64,000 nt of DNA from Allacma fusca (GCA_947179485.1 OX359250.1:28096654-28160653); one strand, 5' to 3'. Positions 22,674-33,679 are shown, counted from the stretch's first letter. Translations and numbers: made by a program. The notes: generated from the sequence alone by a model not told the origin.

Positions 22674-23873
22674 ATGGCTACGAGGAGAAGGAGGAATCAG
22701 ACTGACGCTCAATTGGAAGAGGAAAAGCAACGGATGGAGGAAGAGATGAGGACCATGAGGGAAAATATGGAATCATTAATGGAGAATCACAAGGTTTTGG
22801 AACAGCAGTCTTTGGAGAAGCATGAATATTATTCGGAGCTAGAAAAGGCTGTCCAGGACTACGAGAATGGAGAAGCTGTTGCTAAAAGGATCAAACTGGA
22901 GAACATCACAGTCGAGAGGGATCTCAAAAGGTTTGAAATACTTCGTAAAAAGGTTGGTCCGTATTCTTCATCTATGAATTCTGAAACTTGGATTAAAAGG
23001 ATTGAGATAGAGAGGAAAAGACAGGAAATTTCATTAGATTATTTTCTGGGAACTATGCGTACATTTTTCGCCGACTCAAAGGATAAATTAGTTAGACGTT
23101 GGTTTGAACGTCGTGAGGTCATAATTGTTGAGGAAATGGAAAAAGCTGAGGAAGAAGAGGATTACAAGAGGATTTGGAAGGCATTTAAGACTAGTTTCAT
23201 TGCACAGTACGACCCCGTAGTTAGTGCAGAAAAGGCGGAAGATAATTACGAGAGATTCAAATTAACGGAGGAATTGAATGCAGAGGAATTCGTAGCAGGA
23301 CTACAAGATATTTTAAGCGAAATGGACCCGAACATGCCACCAAAGCAGATGGTGAAAAAAATGCATCGTAGATTGGATCTTGAATTAAGGGAGAACATCG
23401 TGGATAGTGCTTTGGAATCAATACCGGCATTTCAACACAGACTCGATATTTTATTGAGGAGGAGAAGAGCAGATAAATCAAAGGAGGTTAAGGACAAAAA
23501 GGCTAAAGGGGATTCGTCTAGTGAGGACGAAGAGATACCAACTAAAATGGAAACAGAAATTTCTAAGAACCCTAAAGAAGAAACTACGAATGAGGAAGCA
23601 AGAACTGTGAAATTTGAAGGCAAATGTTTTTATTGTGATCGGATTGGTCATATGAAAAAGGATTGCAACAATAAGAAGAGAGATGAAGGAGAACAACAGT
23701 TTAGAGGTACACTCCGAGGACGAGGAGAATTCAGAGGTAATGGAAGAGGATTCATTAGCAGCGACAAAAATTTCAGAGGAAATTGGCAAGGCCGAGGAAG
23801 AGGAAATTTCAACAACGGTAGAAATTTTAATAACAATAGTTTTTTTTCACAACAACAACAGAGGAATTTTTAA
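22674..23873 (+). CDS. gag: Retrotransposon Gag-like protein, 399 aa
   Basis: The N-terminus is basic and coiled-coil-like (about residues 1-80, rich in E/K/R). It is followed by a helical region whose LVRRWF, WKAFKTSFIAQY and EEFVAGLQDIL segments fit the retrotransposon gag capsid family. A CCHC zinc knuckle (CFYCDRIGHMKKDC, about residues 317-331) binds RNA in such proteins. The C-terminal tail is RG/FRG-rich. The frame ends shortly after an eight-T run at 23,842, and the RG-rich tail continues in the next frame, so an indel or slippage site lies there. The AAAATGG start context follows a leader of about 690 bp from the presumed LTR end. Confidence 0.85.
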   Translation: MATRRRRNQTDAQLEEEKQRMEEEMRTMRENMESLMENHKVLEQQSLEKHEYYSELEKAVQDYENGEAVAKRIKLENITVERDLKRFEILRKKVGPYSSSMNSETWIKRIEIERKRQEISLDYFLGTMRTFFADSKDKLVRRWFERREVIIVEEMEKAEEEEDYKRIWKAFKTSFIAQYDPVVSAEKAEDNYERFKLTEELNAEEFVAGLQDILSEMDPNMPPKQMVKKMHRRLDLELRENIVDSALESIPAFQHRLDILLRRRRADKSKEVKDKKAKGDSSSEDEEIPTKMETEISKNPKEETTNEEARTVKFEGKCFYCDRIGHMKKDCNNKKRDEGEQQFRGTLRGRGEFRGNGRGFISSDKNFRGNWQGRGRGNFNNGRNFNNNSFFSQQQQRNF

Positions 23874-24105
23874 TAGAGGGGGATTCAGAGGAGGATTCAG
23901 AGGAAGACGTTTTCAACAACAAAGGCAAGCTAATAATCAGGGAGAACCGGAAACCGTAAGAGATATGGTCACAGAATTGTTCAAAAGCAATCAGGAAGAG
24001 ACACAGCAACGCCAATTTTATTTTATCGCACCAGGAACAAATCAACAACAGGCAGCCACGCCATACGCTAATATAGGCAGACCGGCATACCAACCGGAAA
24101 ACTAA
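23850..24105 (+). pseudogene. gag: Gag C-terminal continuation, displaced by a +1 frameshift
   Basis: Directly after the T8 run the next frame continues the RG-rich tail (GGFRGGFRGRRFQQQRQ) and runs to a stop at 24,105 with QPEN. The same composition on both sides of the run shows one original protein. Either a 1-base insertion in the T run broke it or the element used slippage. Confidence 0.65.
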
Positions 24106-24245
24106 TTAGTCTTTCCACGCGGGTAGGAAAGACTTCAGAGCCTCAAAATAATTTTAAGAAGAATTTAACAGTTACTAATAGGATTTTAACGAAGGATGCA
24201 ATTCCAGGCCCGATTCATAATTCTGAGCCCGCAAGGATCATAGAA

Positions 24246-24746
24246 TTGGATAAGTTAAACGATTTCAATAGTAATTGGAAAAATAAGGATATTTTTGATG
24301 AGAACTTTAATGATGAGACTTTAAGTGAGAACTCTAGTTTAAGTGACAGTTTTAGTGAGGACATATTTGAAGCTAAACTTAGGATTAATGGATTCGTGGA
24401 GACAGCAGCCCAGTTGAAATGGGAACACAAGAGACTCAAGAAGCAAGCCATCAACTCATCGGATATTCTAATTCATTTAGATCTACTAAATGAAATAAAG
24501 GTAGAAGCAGTAGTCGACACAGGGGCCAATATGTCATGCATATCGCCAGCATGTGCATTTTTCATTCAGAGGAAAAGCCCGGAGTCAATACAAATTAAGG
24601 AGCACCCAAGCAGACAGTACTCACAATTTGTGGACGGATGTCAAAGAAGCTACAACAAGACAGCAAGGATTTTCTACAGGATTTGTGGAAGAAAACAATT
24701 TTATGATTTCGCAGTCATATCTAATATGACAACCATTTTAATTTGA
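24246..24746 (+). pseudogene. pol: Retropepsin-like protease segment of pol
   Basis: Residue 91 on reads VVDTGANMSCIS, the active-site triad of retroviral-type aspartic proteases (D-T/S-G), about 155 residues before an in-frame TGA at 24,744-24,746. After the TGA the same frame goes straight on with GIHFTRKHKALID, the segment that normally follows the protease flap as ILG..F....A.ID. The stop is therefore a point mutation within pol. Confidence 0.75.
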
Positions 24747-25565
24747 GGAATACATTTTACTAGGAAACATAAAGCTCTAATTGATATGGGAAAGGACGAG
24801 ATTACTTTATATCCAGAGGACAATAAAAACTCTAAGTGTAAAGGTTATCTACAGAAATTTAATAGGAGGTTTAAGAAAGAACTTACTAAGGATGTGTTGA
24901 ACAATAGTGATATGACAGACTCAGATGAAATGGACGATAGTGATATTTTAAATAATGAAAATATTAATCGCAATTTTTCAGAGGAGCCAATAGTAAGGAG
25001 AGTTAATTACATATCAACTAGCCATCCATATGAGGTAATGCCAAGATCATTTGAAAGGATTGATTTTACGTGTGCAAGAGCAGAAAAGGATCAAGAGGCA
25101 CTTATTTACTTGGATCAAAGCAAAGCACCACCAGGATTACTACTCGGATTTCCATTAATTAAAATCGAAGGAGGAAAAGGATTCACGTATGTGTATAATC
25201 CAACTAAACGAGTATTGCATTTACCAAAAGTAAGATATTTAGGATCTTATGAGAAACTCAGACGAGAAGCTATAAAAGAGGAACAACAGGATCGAGAATA
25301 TCGACATAAAGACATAAATGTGGTACAAGAACCATTCAAAATGGAAGACGTGGATATTGACCCTAAACTAAGTCCCGAGATGAGGATATTCGGATTACAT
25401 GCTATCAACAACAACAGAGATAGATTTGCCAAAACTGAAGAGGAACTTGAGAAATTGGACTAGAGAGCAGTAGTAATTGACACTGGAAAGGAATTACCAG
25501 TTTAAAGAGCACAATGGCCATGTTCACAATTTGAAAGAGAAGAACTGAAAAGACAAACTGACAGG
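24747..25565 (+). pseudogene. pol: Protease-RT linker region of pol with two in-frame stops
   Basis: Same reading frame as the protease and RT blocks. It is open from 24,786 to a TAG at 25,461-25,463. A TAA follows about 40 bases later, after the VIDTGKELPV segment typical of the run-in to gypsy-type RT. Both stops lie in frame with RT, so pol is inactivated. Confidence 0.65.
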
Positions 25566-26852
25566 ATGTTAGCATTGGGGGTAATCGAGCCAAGTAGTTC
25601 ACCGTACAATAGCCCAGTATTGTTAGTTAAGAAGGCTAACGGAGAGTACAGATTTTGTTTGGATTTGAGGAACCTTAATAAGCAAGTTATTCAGAACACA
25701 TATTTTCTACCTAGGATTAATGAAATGTCTATGTCATTATATGGGGCATGTTACTTTATTGCATTGGATTGTCTACAAGGATTTTTACAAAGAGAACTAC
25801 ATAAGGATTCAAGACCGAAAACAGCATTTTCTATTCCATCAGGAGGGAAGTATCAATATACGAGGCTACCATATGGATACATAAATAGTCCAGCGGAGTA
25901 TCAAGCAATGATGGACGATATTTTAGGAGACTTAAAATTCACTATTGTGTTGGATTATGTGGACGACATTTTAATTTTTGCTGGAACATTAGAGGAATTG
26001 TGGAAAAGATTTGAAATTATTATGATTAGATGTCGCTTGTATAATTTAAAATTCAAAATTCAAAAGTGCAGATTTGCTTATGATGAAGTGAAATTTCTTG
26101 GAGATATTATTAATAAGGATGGAAGAAAAATTGATAGGAAGAAGATTCAATCAGTTGTGGAATTCCCAAAACCAACTAAAATCAAAGATGTAAGATCATT
26201 CATAGGACTAACAGATTACTTTCGGAAGTACATAAAGGATTATGCTAATATCGCAGAGCCGTTGAACAGACTCAAGAAAAAGGAATTTGTCAAGAATTTC
26301 CAATGGGGACCAGAGCAAGAGAAGTCATTTCATGAGTTGAAGCAGGCACTTACAACAGCACCAGTACTTCAACATTACAACCCATTCGCAAATTTGATGA
26401 TAGATTGCGATGCGTCAGGATATGCTTTAGCTGGGATGATTTTACAGACAACTAATGGAAAGGACTATCATGTGTTAGAATACACGTCAAGAATGATGAC
26501 AGAAGGAGAACAGAAGATGGATGCAAGATGTAGAGAAGCATTGGCCATACTACATTGTTTAAAGAAATTTAGACAATATATTTGTGGAAGAAAATTTATT
26601 GTAAGGACAGACCATGATTCATTAAAATACATACAAAACATAAAGGATCCACACGGAAAATTATCAAGATGGGCCATAGAATTTCTGAACCATGACATGC
26701 AGATAATACATCGAAAAGGAGTTAAAATGCAACACGTGGATTGTTTGTCAAGATATCCAGTGAGAAAATTAGACGTTCCATTAATAAGGACTTCAAGATG
26801 CATGTTGGAACTAGAGGAGAACTTAGTAGATAACAGCAGGAGGAAATTCTAA
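25566..26852 (+). CDS. pol: Reverse transcriptase / RNase H block of pol, 428 aa open
   Basis: RT motifs: the FCLDLRNLNKQ block, the first catalytic Asp in FIALDCLQG (residue 68), LPYGYINSPAEYQ, and the catalytic YVDDIL (131-134), then FLGDIINKDG. RNase H of the gypsy type follows, starting at DCDASGYALAGM, with an E in the EGEQKMDARCREALA helix and TDHDSLKY. The frame stops at 26,852, where integrase continues in another frame. The start given is only the first ATG after a stop: in the intact ancestor this was an internal part of one pol polyprotein. Confidence 0.88.
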   Translation: MLALGVIEPSSSPYNSPVLLVKKANGEYRFCLDLRNLNKQVIQNTYFLPRINEMSMSLYGACYFIALDCLQGFLQRELHKDSRPKTAFSIPSGGKYQYTRLPYGYINSPAEYQAMMDDILGDLKFTIVLDYVDDILIFAGTLEELWKRFEIIMIRCRLYNLKFKIQKCRFAYDEVKFLGDIINKDGRKIDRKKIQSVVEFPKPTKIKDVRSFIGLTDYFRKYIKDYANIAEPLNRLKKKEFVKNFQWGPEQEKSFHELKQALTTAPVLQHYNPFANLMIDCDASGYALAGMILQTTNGKDYHVLEYTSRMMTEGEQKMDARCREALAILHCLKKFRQYICGRKFIVRTDHDSLKYIQNIKDPHGKLSRWAIEFLNHDMQIIHRKGVKMQHVDCLSRYPVRKLDVPLIRTSRCMLELEENLVDNSRRKF

Positions 26853-26865
26853 AGTATTTGGAAAA

Positions 26866-28680
26866 ATGCAGGAAGAGGATGCTAAATTGAGAAAAATCAT
26901 CAATTCATTGAAGGAGAGCAAAGCATCAGCTCATATAGGAGGCCAGATAATTGGAAGAAACTACGCTATTATTCATGACATCTTGTATAAAATTAACAAG
27001 AAGATTTCAGGTTCACCGTGGAAGTTAGTAGTACCTACTAAACTTCGAACGGATGTACTAAAATTAGCCCATGATGACCCGACAGCAGGACATGGAGGAT
27101 TTTTTAATACTTACGTTGTCATCAGGAGAAGGTATTATTGGGATAGGATGGTACGAGACATTTACAGTTATGTAAAACAATGCAAGGAGTGTCAACAACA
27201 AAATCCAAGGAATGAAAAGGCCGAAGGGATACAGATATCATATCCACCACCAACTAGAATTTTCCAAAGGATTAGCATTGATTACATAGGCCCGATGCCG
27301 AAGACTCAGAGAGGAAATGAGTATGCGTTAGTAATAATTGATTACACATCAAGATTTTTATTTTTAATTCCTACCAGACAAGCAAGAGCACAGGATACAG
27401 TCAGGATGATGTGGTATAAAGTCTTTATGAAAGTGGGACTTACGCCAGAAATCGTAACTGACGGAGGAACACATTTTACGGGAAAGGAGTTTGAGGATTT
27501 CCTGAAAGTTCATCATATTAATCACATCATTGTGCCGCCCTATTCACCACAAAGTAACGGAGTGGTTGAAAGGAGTAACAGAGGACATAAAAACACGATA
27601 AGGAAATATCTAAATGATAATAAAACTAATTGGGATTTATTGTGTGATCAGGTAGCGTTCACACATAATACTCATTATCATAGAGGATTGGATAATACAC
27701 CATTTTTCTTAGTGCATGGAAGGAACCCACTAATCAGAGCAGATTTAGTGACCCCGCTAATCCAAGAACCACCACGCTTGATAGAGAAGGAGCAGCAGGA
27801 ACAATTGCAGGCAATTGAGAAAGCCGTTAATTTAACTAAAAAGCAACAGGATGCGAGGAATGAAAAAGCCAACTTAGGAAGAAGAGAACATTCATATAAA
27901 ATTGGGGAATATGTGGTAATTAACACCATGCAAGGAGGACTAAACACCAGGTGGAGTAAACCATTTAAGATCATTGAATTAAGAGGAAATACAGAGTTAA
28001 TTTTGGAAGATACGAACCCAAACGCAAAGTTGAAGAACAGGAGAGCACATGTGCAAAATGTGAAAAGATGGAATCCAGCAGAACCATGGACAAGAGACTT
28101 TGGATACTTGGAAGTTGCAAATTTCAAGGATACAAATGTGCTTAAAAGGAAAAGTAAGGAAGCGTTGAATAACAATGGAACTAAGCAAAGGAGTCATGAC
28201 CCGGAGCTGGGATCTATGCAAAATTCAACAAGGTCTGAAATTATTAGTGTAATATCATCTGATTTGCAAGAGGGTAAGAGGAAACTAAAACAAGGACGAA
28301 ACGGATCAAGGCAAAACTATCAAAATGTACATAATTACAACACAAGGTTGCGTGATAAATATATTTCGGAAGCTTGGCCAGCGGAAGGAATAAATAGATA
28401 TGTCAAAGGGATCAGGATACAAGTCAACAGGAGAAAAAGGAGGAATTCATTACCGCCAAGATTTAGAAGATTACAAGGAAGGCAAGATATTCAAAAGGAA
28501 TTGAAAAGGGATCAGAACGTCAACACGGAAAGCCAAGGAGAAGTAATTAATCTCAGGCCAGAGAAAAGAAGCATTAAGGCAAAGGAGTCGAATACTTCAA
28601 GTATAAACAGTATTCAAATATCCAGAAGCCAGCGCAGGAGTCAAGAAAATGTCAGGATAATAAGGACATTCAGTGTTTAA
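26866..28680 (+). CDS. pol: Integrase block of pol, 604 aa
   Basis: HHCC zinc-binding domain H69, H76, C106, C109 (DDPTAGHGG ... CKECQQQ). Catalytic core D139 (SIDYIGPMP), D199 (VTDGGTHF) and E235 (SNGVVERSNRG), with D-E separated by 35 residues as in DDE integrases. A basic C-terminal region with a GPY/F-like YKIGEYVVI...SKPFKI segment follows at about 345-375. It then continues as a charged K/R/E-rich tail of some 200 residues I do not recognise. It lies one frame off from the RT block, so an indel sits near 26,840-26,865. Confidence 0.88.
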   Translation: MQEEDAKLRKIINSLKESKASAHIGGQIIGRNYAIIHDILYKINKKISGSPWKLVVPTKLRTDVLKLAHDDPTAGHGGFFNTYVVIRRRYYWDRMVRDIYSYVKQCKECQQQNPRNEKAEGIQISYPPPTRIFQRISIDYIGPMPKTQRGNEYALVIIDYTSRFLFLIPTRQARAQDTVRMMWYKVFMKVGLTPEIVTDGGTHFTGKEFEDFLKVHHINHIIVPPYSPQSNGVVERSNRGHKNTIRKYLNDNKTNWDLLCDQVAFTHNTHYHRGLDNTPFFLVHGRNPLIRADLVTPLIQEPPRLIEKEQQEQLQAIEKAVNLTKKQQDARNEKANLGRREHSYKIGEYVVINTMQGGLNTRWSKPFKIIELRGNTELILEDTNPNAKLKNRRAHVQNVKRWNPAEPWTRDFGYLEVANFKDTNVLKRKSKEALNNNGTKQRSHDPELGSMQNSTRSEIISVISSDLQEGKRKLKQGRNGSRQNYQNVHNYNTRLRDKYISEAWPAEGINRYVKGIRIQVNRRKRRNSLPPRFRRLQGRQDIQKELKRDQNVNTESQGEVINLRPEKRSIKAKESNTSSINSIQISRSQRRSQENVRIIRTFSV

Positions 28681-29509
28681 ACAAGGACACTCATTGGGAA
28701 TGAGAAAGAAAAAGAATCAAGGTGCAGACAAAACAAGGAATATTATTTGTCAGGAGGAAGAGGATTTAATTCAAGAGGCACCAGAAATTAGCACCAAAAG
28801 AAATAAGTATAATATGTTATTTCAAAAGGCACAGGGGCAAGATGAGACATTGCATAATCATCTTTGGGAACCGTTAGTAAGAACGGATAGGATACAAAGG
28901 AGATTTTATCATAGTTATAAAAAGACCCCATACAAAATATGTGCTAGTCAATATTATGTAAATGAAAATATTGATAAAGATGAAAAAGGTTTTGAAGAAA
29001 TTGGAAAGGAAAATGCTAAAGAAATAGAAGCAGAGGATGAGAAGGAAACAGTCAATGAAGTTTAAGATAGAAGGGAGCTTACTCTAAGGAAAATAGAGTG
29101 GGGCAAAGCAAGAACTCAAGAGAAGTCATTATGTGTCCCAGAGTGTGTCAAGTACGGGAGCAAGAGAAAAATGCAGAATCTCAGAACTCAAAATCAAGGT
29201 GTAGGACTCAAGAGGATAGAGGAGTCTACGGTTAATCTTACACAAGAGGAGGTCCAGGATATTTTACTGAATGGAGCAACCCGGATTGTAAGGTTGATTT
29301 CAGATGAAAGGAAGAAATTGAATATTGATTCAATTCCTGTCATAGGAACCAAGATTAAGGGAGACAGAGAACGAGGAATGAAAATGGGGATGAATAGGTC
29401 ACCGCCATCTCGTTTGCATCAAACCCCAACCCATTTACAACGAAGGGAGGTTCAGACGGAGCAACAGTTCGGAAACGAAGTGTCACAGAAGGAGTGTGTA
29501 ACAGAGTAG
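28673..29509 (+). pseudogene. Post-integrase open frames of the retrotransposon
   Basis: Two charged open frames, 28,673-29,065 (130 aa, acidic C-terminus) and 29,171-29,509 (112 aa), follow integrase with an 8-base overlap and then a gap. They share the element's codon and base composition. Neither shows a signal peptide, a transmembrane segment or cysteine pattern, so I see no envelope gene. They may be remains of a longer pol tail. Confidence 0.4.
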
Positions 29510-30610
29510 CTAATGTTTCACAAAGGATTTGTATTGGATTTTTTTTTTAAGTTAAAATAGTTAAAGTTAATTAATAAGTTAAGTGTACAAAAGGATATTA
29601 ACCCTACAGGAGACTCAAAATTGGTAAAGACTGGATAGAAGTAAGTAATTTTATAATCATTGTAAGTACAGAGGCGTAGAAGTATTTTTAAGGATATTTA
29701 ATTCCGTAAACAAAAGACTCTAAGGAGAATTGTTTATTAATGAAATAAGAATTATTGTTGTTAAGCACATAGTTGATAAATAAGGAATTGTAAGTATGGA
29801 AACTATACTTTAGTAATTACAAAGGATTTTAAGAGTTGAATAGAGAGTAAATTAATTAAGAAAAGTTAAAATAAGGACTCGTAAAGAATTAATTGAAAGG
29901 ATTGTCAAAATTAATAATTGATTTAATACAATAATGGAAGAAAGAGGATTGTTATAGGAAGTTCAAAGGATCAAGGTGAGGATGCTGGAATTGGTGAGTC
30001 AGTTAACAGCGTTCACAGATCGGAGTCAAAAGACTACCCTGATGAAGGAGATACCAACCCTATCAGCAGCTCTGTTACAAGAGGAGAGTACTCTTGAAAG
30101 ATTCGCCGAAGTGTTTCCAGAAGAATTTCTGCAACTATTATCGTTAACACAGGACAACAGGATTCAAGGGATTTGATATGTGAGCGTTTTTCTAAGTCAA
30201 GGCAGTCCGTCACAATAGAGGCAAAATGCTCTGGACAGATTCTTACAAGATCAAGCGGTACAAAAGAACGAAGCTATCTTGAAGATAGAAAAGGAGAAGA
30301 CAGAAGACTGGAAAGAGAAATGGACAAGTAAAGTGACTAAAGGTTAAAGTTCAACCGGAAAATTGTAAGGATAATATAAAGATTACTATAGATACATTAT
30401 TTAAATGATTATTGTACAATTATTTAAGAGATTTTTATATAAGGAATTTGGATTGGATTAATCTGTTAGAGGAGTTTAGTATTATAGTGAATAGTTTAAA
30501 GCAGTCCATAGCTCTAGCCATGGTTAAGTGCTCCAGGTCGAATGGGTCATCCGTTGAACCTGAACGATCGCTTAGATATCCAAAACTGTCAATGAGTTGA
30601 GAATTCTGTT
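29510..30610. other. 3' noncoding part of the retrotransposon
   Basis: Purine-rich AT DNA with the element's composition and small frames only (29,976-30,176; 30,412-30,600). No polypurine tract followed by TG could be placed with confidence, and no similarity to 21.2-21.98 kb was noticed. Confidence 0.5.
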
Positions 30611-30944
30611 TCAGAATGAATCAATGATATGGAAATAGTGTTTTACCGGCAGGACCTGAGCCAACCCACGGTCAAAATTACGAATCCAATAAACCTAAAT
30701 ATTTCCCCACTACTATAAAATTTGAAAATTGAAATGAAAAACTCACAGTAATTCTGGAAGTTCTAGCACAGTAATTTTTGTAAAAAATACTGATTGGGCA
30801 GGTTCGAAAAACTAAACTAACTTTGGCCACTCATGGGACATCTCGTTCAATAATAGCTCATTGGAAAGGTATTTAATTGCTCTTCACGTTAAAACCAAGC
30901 CAACCGAAATTTCAAAATCCTAGTTGAAATTTCGGCAGGGTATG

Positions 30945-32420
30945 AAAATTAACCAAAATTTCAACTTTTTTTCCGTCAAGAAGGAATCATCTGAGATCTG
31001 CCCCTCCCCTGAGGACTAATCGTCTTTTTGTAGTATTTCTCAATGGGGGAATCATTACGTATAGGTACGTATAGCTACGTACCTATACGTAGTTTACGTA
31101 TAGGTAATTACTTATATAATATCTAAGTAGTCTATAATTATTATTCTGAAGATAAATGTCTGGAAATACACTTTATAAACGTAGTTACTGCTAATTGTTG
31201 AGGTTCCTGAGAACTGATGATTGACAAGTTAGAATGTTAGAAACTTGCTCTAGAAATAAAATGGTCCTCTGGAATGGTTTGGAGAGTTACTATAATGTGT
31301 AATATTTAAAGTTTGGATAATCTGTATTGGGAATAAAGTTTGGATCGTACAGAACGTATATGTAGAGTCTCCGTGCCAACGTTATTTTCCTACTATTATA
31401 TAATTTCAATAAGAGATGCAAAACACGATATAAAATCCCGAGGTATTATGGATAGAATCGAAAGTAATACCTCGTTCGGTTCGTATGATAACGATAGTTA
31501 TATTGTTTGTTCATCTTGTTAACCCCGAATCAAATTTCGATTTTGTTATACGCGTTTTCAAAGTTTTCCCGAGAATTTTTTAAAAAACTAAATGTTGACC
31601 AACTTTTTGCCAAAACTCCATAGTTTGTCGAAGTATTTGGCATAGATCACAATGAAATATCTCTTTCAAACTGTTATGGTAACCCGGAATAATATTTTTT
31701 ATTTTAGTTCACTGGTTTTCAATATTTTGACCGAAAATTTTAAAAAAATGTGTGTAAAATAAAAAGAAATGTTGACCCTAATTTAAAAGTTGAGAGCAGT
31801 ATGTCATTATCCTTTTAACTGAAATATGTTTACTTTCGCGTTATAACTTCTCTTAAACCCGTGTTAACGAAACCCTCTACTGATGCAATGTAAAATGCTA
31901 TAAAAAGGACCGCGAAGCAACTTGTTGCAAACATGCTGAATAATTTTCAAGGTGCCTTGTTGAAGTTGTGTTCCCCTTTAACAAATGGAAATTTATTATT
32001 GTCGAGTATGAGAGTACATTTTTTTAAAGAAGTCATTTATAATAGTTTTAGCTTCACTTTGTATTATCTTCAGAATGTCGGTCGGTGGACTCATCGACCG
32101 AATCTAGAAACAAGCCGAAATAAAAATAATTGGGTGAAGTAAATTATGTTTGTATGACGATCTGGGGCGAGTTTCTTCAGTTATGAAGTGTGAACTTGTA
32201 GGGGATTCAATAGATCATTGACAGCTGAACTGACTATGGCAATATTTATCAGATATTTATAACAAAATTTAGAATTCCATAATTTCGTTGGGCTTTGAAT
32301 TATTTTGATTTAGTTCTTAAATACCTGAGTGAAAAATGAGAACTTTGGAAACACAAACTTCTTAATTTATTACGAACCCCATGCCATATTTTAAACCTCC
32401 TTTAACCCCCTAGACTCCGA
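30945..32420 (+). pseudogene. Fragment C of the b561 locus: intron 4 piece fused to 3'UTR, with downstream flank
   Basis: 30,945-31,065 matches intron 4 of the intact gene (15,612-15,715: 'aagaagga.tc.tctgagatctgcccc'). From about 31,085 it jumps to the 3'UTR (matching 18,725 onward) with AATAAA at 31,332. The downstream flank shared with copies A and D follows (to about 32,420, matching 38,587-38,975 at its end). No coding exon remains. Confidence 0.75.
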
Positions 32421-32751
32421 AATAAAAGATAGATCCACATTTACACCTTGCTCAAAGCAATTGTGTGAGTCCTTAAAGATAATAACACCGCTTAACGGTC
32501 TTAAAGAAAATAGAGCTCCTGTTTCAGTCTAGTAGCTATAATATCAATAGTTCTAAAGTGTTCTACAAGTTAATATAAAATATATTCAAAGAAAATTATT
32601 ATTGGACAGCAATAATTGATCTCAAAGATTACGTACTAATACTTTTAAACCCTTGACAACACGACTTCCCATTTGAACAAATTCATGGGAATGTAAAATA
32701 CTGTTCCCACGATGACGGGAACGGGTTCGGGTACGGGAACACTTAAGGGGA
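32421..32751. other. No gene recognised
   Basis: AT-rich DNA. A short GGGAACGGGTTCGGGTACGGG tract near 32,718 resembles the pentamer-type interiors of the hAT-like elements. Confidence 0.5.
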
Positions 32752-32759
32752 GTTCTTGC

Positions 32760-33570
32760 TAAAGCATCTCGGGCGGTTAAAATTTACGGATAAGCCCGCA
32801 AAAAGCCCGGCCCGCACGGGCTTCGAGCGGGTACGGGTAAAAATTATTACGTCGGACGGGTTACGGGCGGGTACGGTCTTTTCATCGCGGTTAAAAAAGA
32901 CCGTGAAAGCCCGTGAGAAATTCCATTAGTTGTGAATGCAGGAGCAGCGGTTGTGAATGTACATAGACTTGAATGACTTGAACGAATTTCAGGCGTTTGC
33001 AATTTTAGCTTTCAAACAAACTAAGGCTTGGTGTACGATAGAGCATCGCCCCGTGGGATATTTTAGGCCCGTGCCCGTTTGTTACTAAATAACAAAAGCA
33101 GGTATGCTAGGTAAGAAAAGTTTTCTTGCATACCTGCTTTCGTTATTTAGTAAGTTTCATTTCGCTCTTCATTACTGCGGAAAATTCCATTTAGTCTAGA
33201 AGATGAATCCTGCTTGTAGTTCAAGTATTTGTAATAAGAATCCAGAAGTTAACATTGTAATAAATTCAAGAACGCCACCAGAAGTGCTTACAAAAGCCGA
33301 AATAGCAGCATACGCTTTTGTATTGCCTTCTTAATAAGGTAGTTTAACGACTGTATGTACATAACGGTCAAAAACACCAATATTTTAAAATACAGTTTTT
33401 CTGTATTTAAGATGTATGGTATTTGCGGGCGGGCTACGGACTTTTTTTGATTTTGCGGGCCGGGCCGAGCTTTTTCTATAAACATTAATTTCGGGCCGGG
33501 CGGGTACGGGTAAAACGTTACGAGCCTTGGGCGGGCACGGGCATAAAATATCCCACGGGGTGATGCTCTA
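32760..33570. mobile_element. Non-autonomous hAT-type element 4 (811 bp)
   Basis: The exact 8-bp duplication GTTCTTGC (32,752-32,759 and 33,571-33,578) flanks ends TAAAGCATC and GATGCTCTA. A second internal terminus-like sequence at about 33,042 (TAGAGCATCGCCCCGTGGG) is the better inverse of the right end, so a nested or partly duplicated element is likely. The interior is rich in GCGGGTACGGG. The right flank (33,571-33,680) matches the duplicated locus at 38,490-38,580. Confidence 0.85.
33082..33153. repeat. Near-perfect 72-nt hairpin inside hAT element 4
   Basis: Arms 33,082-33,107 and 33,128-33,153 are complementary over 26 bases with one mismatch (core GCATACCTGCTTT). The loop itself contains AAGAAAA-g-TTTTCTT, so the stem extends to about 33 pairs with one small bulge. 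The size would suit a pre-miRNA-like transcript, but a palindromic transposon remnant is at least as likely. Confidence 0.75.
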
Positions 33571-33679
33571 GTTCTTGCTTCCGTCAAATTTCTGTCTGCA
33601 AGTAACTCTTTACTGTACATAGGCAGCACCGCCTCATTGTTTGTATTTGCTCAGATTGCAGGGACCGCTGAAAATCATA

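Larger units (their letters stand above)
21201..30610 (+). mobile_element. Decayed Ty3/gypsy-type LTR retrotransposon
   Basis: Domain order gag - protease - reverse transcriptase - RNase H - integrase is that of Ty3/gypsy (Metaviridae-like) elements. The DNA has a distinctive purine-rich (AAGGA) composition unlike its flanks, which defines approximate limits. A 5' LTR probably ends at ACA (21,979), directly followed by TGGTGGAGTTTGCGG, a candidate primer-binding site. I found no repeat of the 21.2-21.98 kb sequence near 30 kb, so the 3' LTR is missing or the boundary is misplaced. Pol has in-frame stops and a frameshift, so the copy is not functional. Confidence 0.85.

Noticed and set aside
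28673-29509. Envelope gene of an infectious retrovirus-like element
   Set aside because: No signal peptide, transmembrane segment, glycosylation pattern or cysteine framework.
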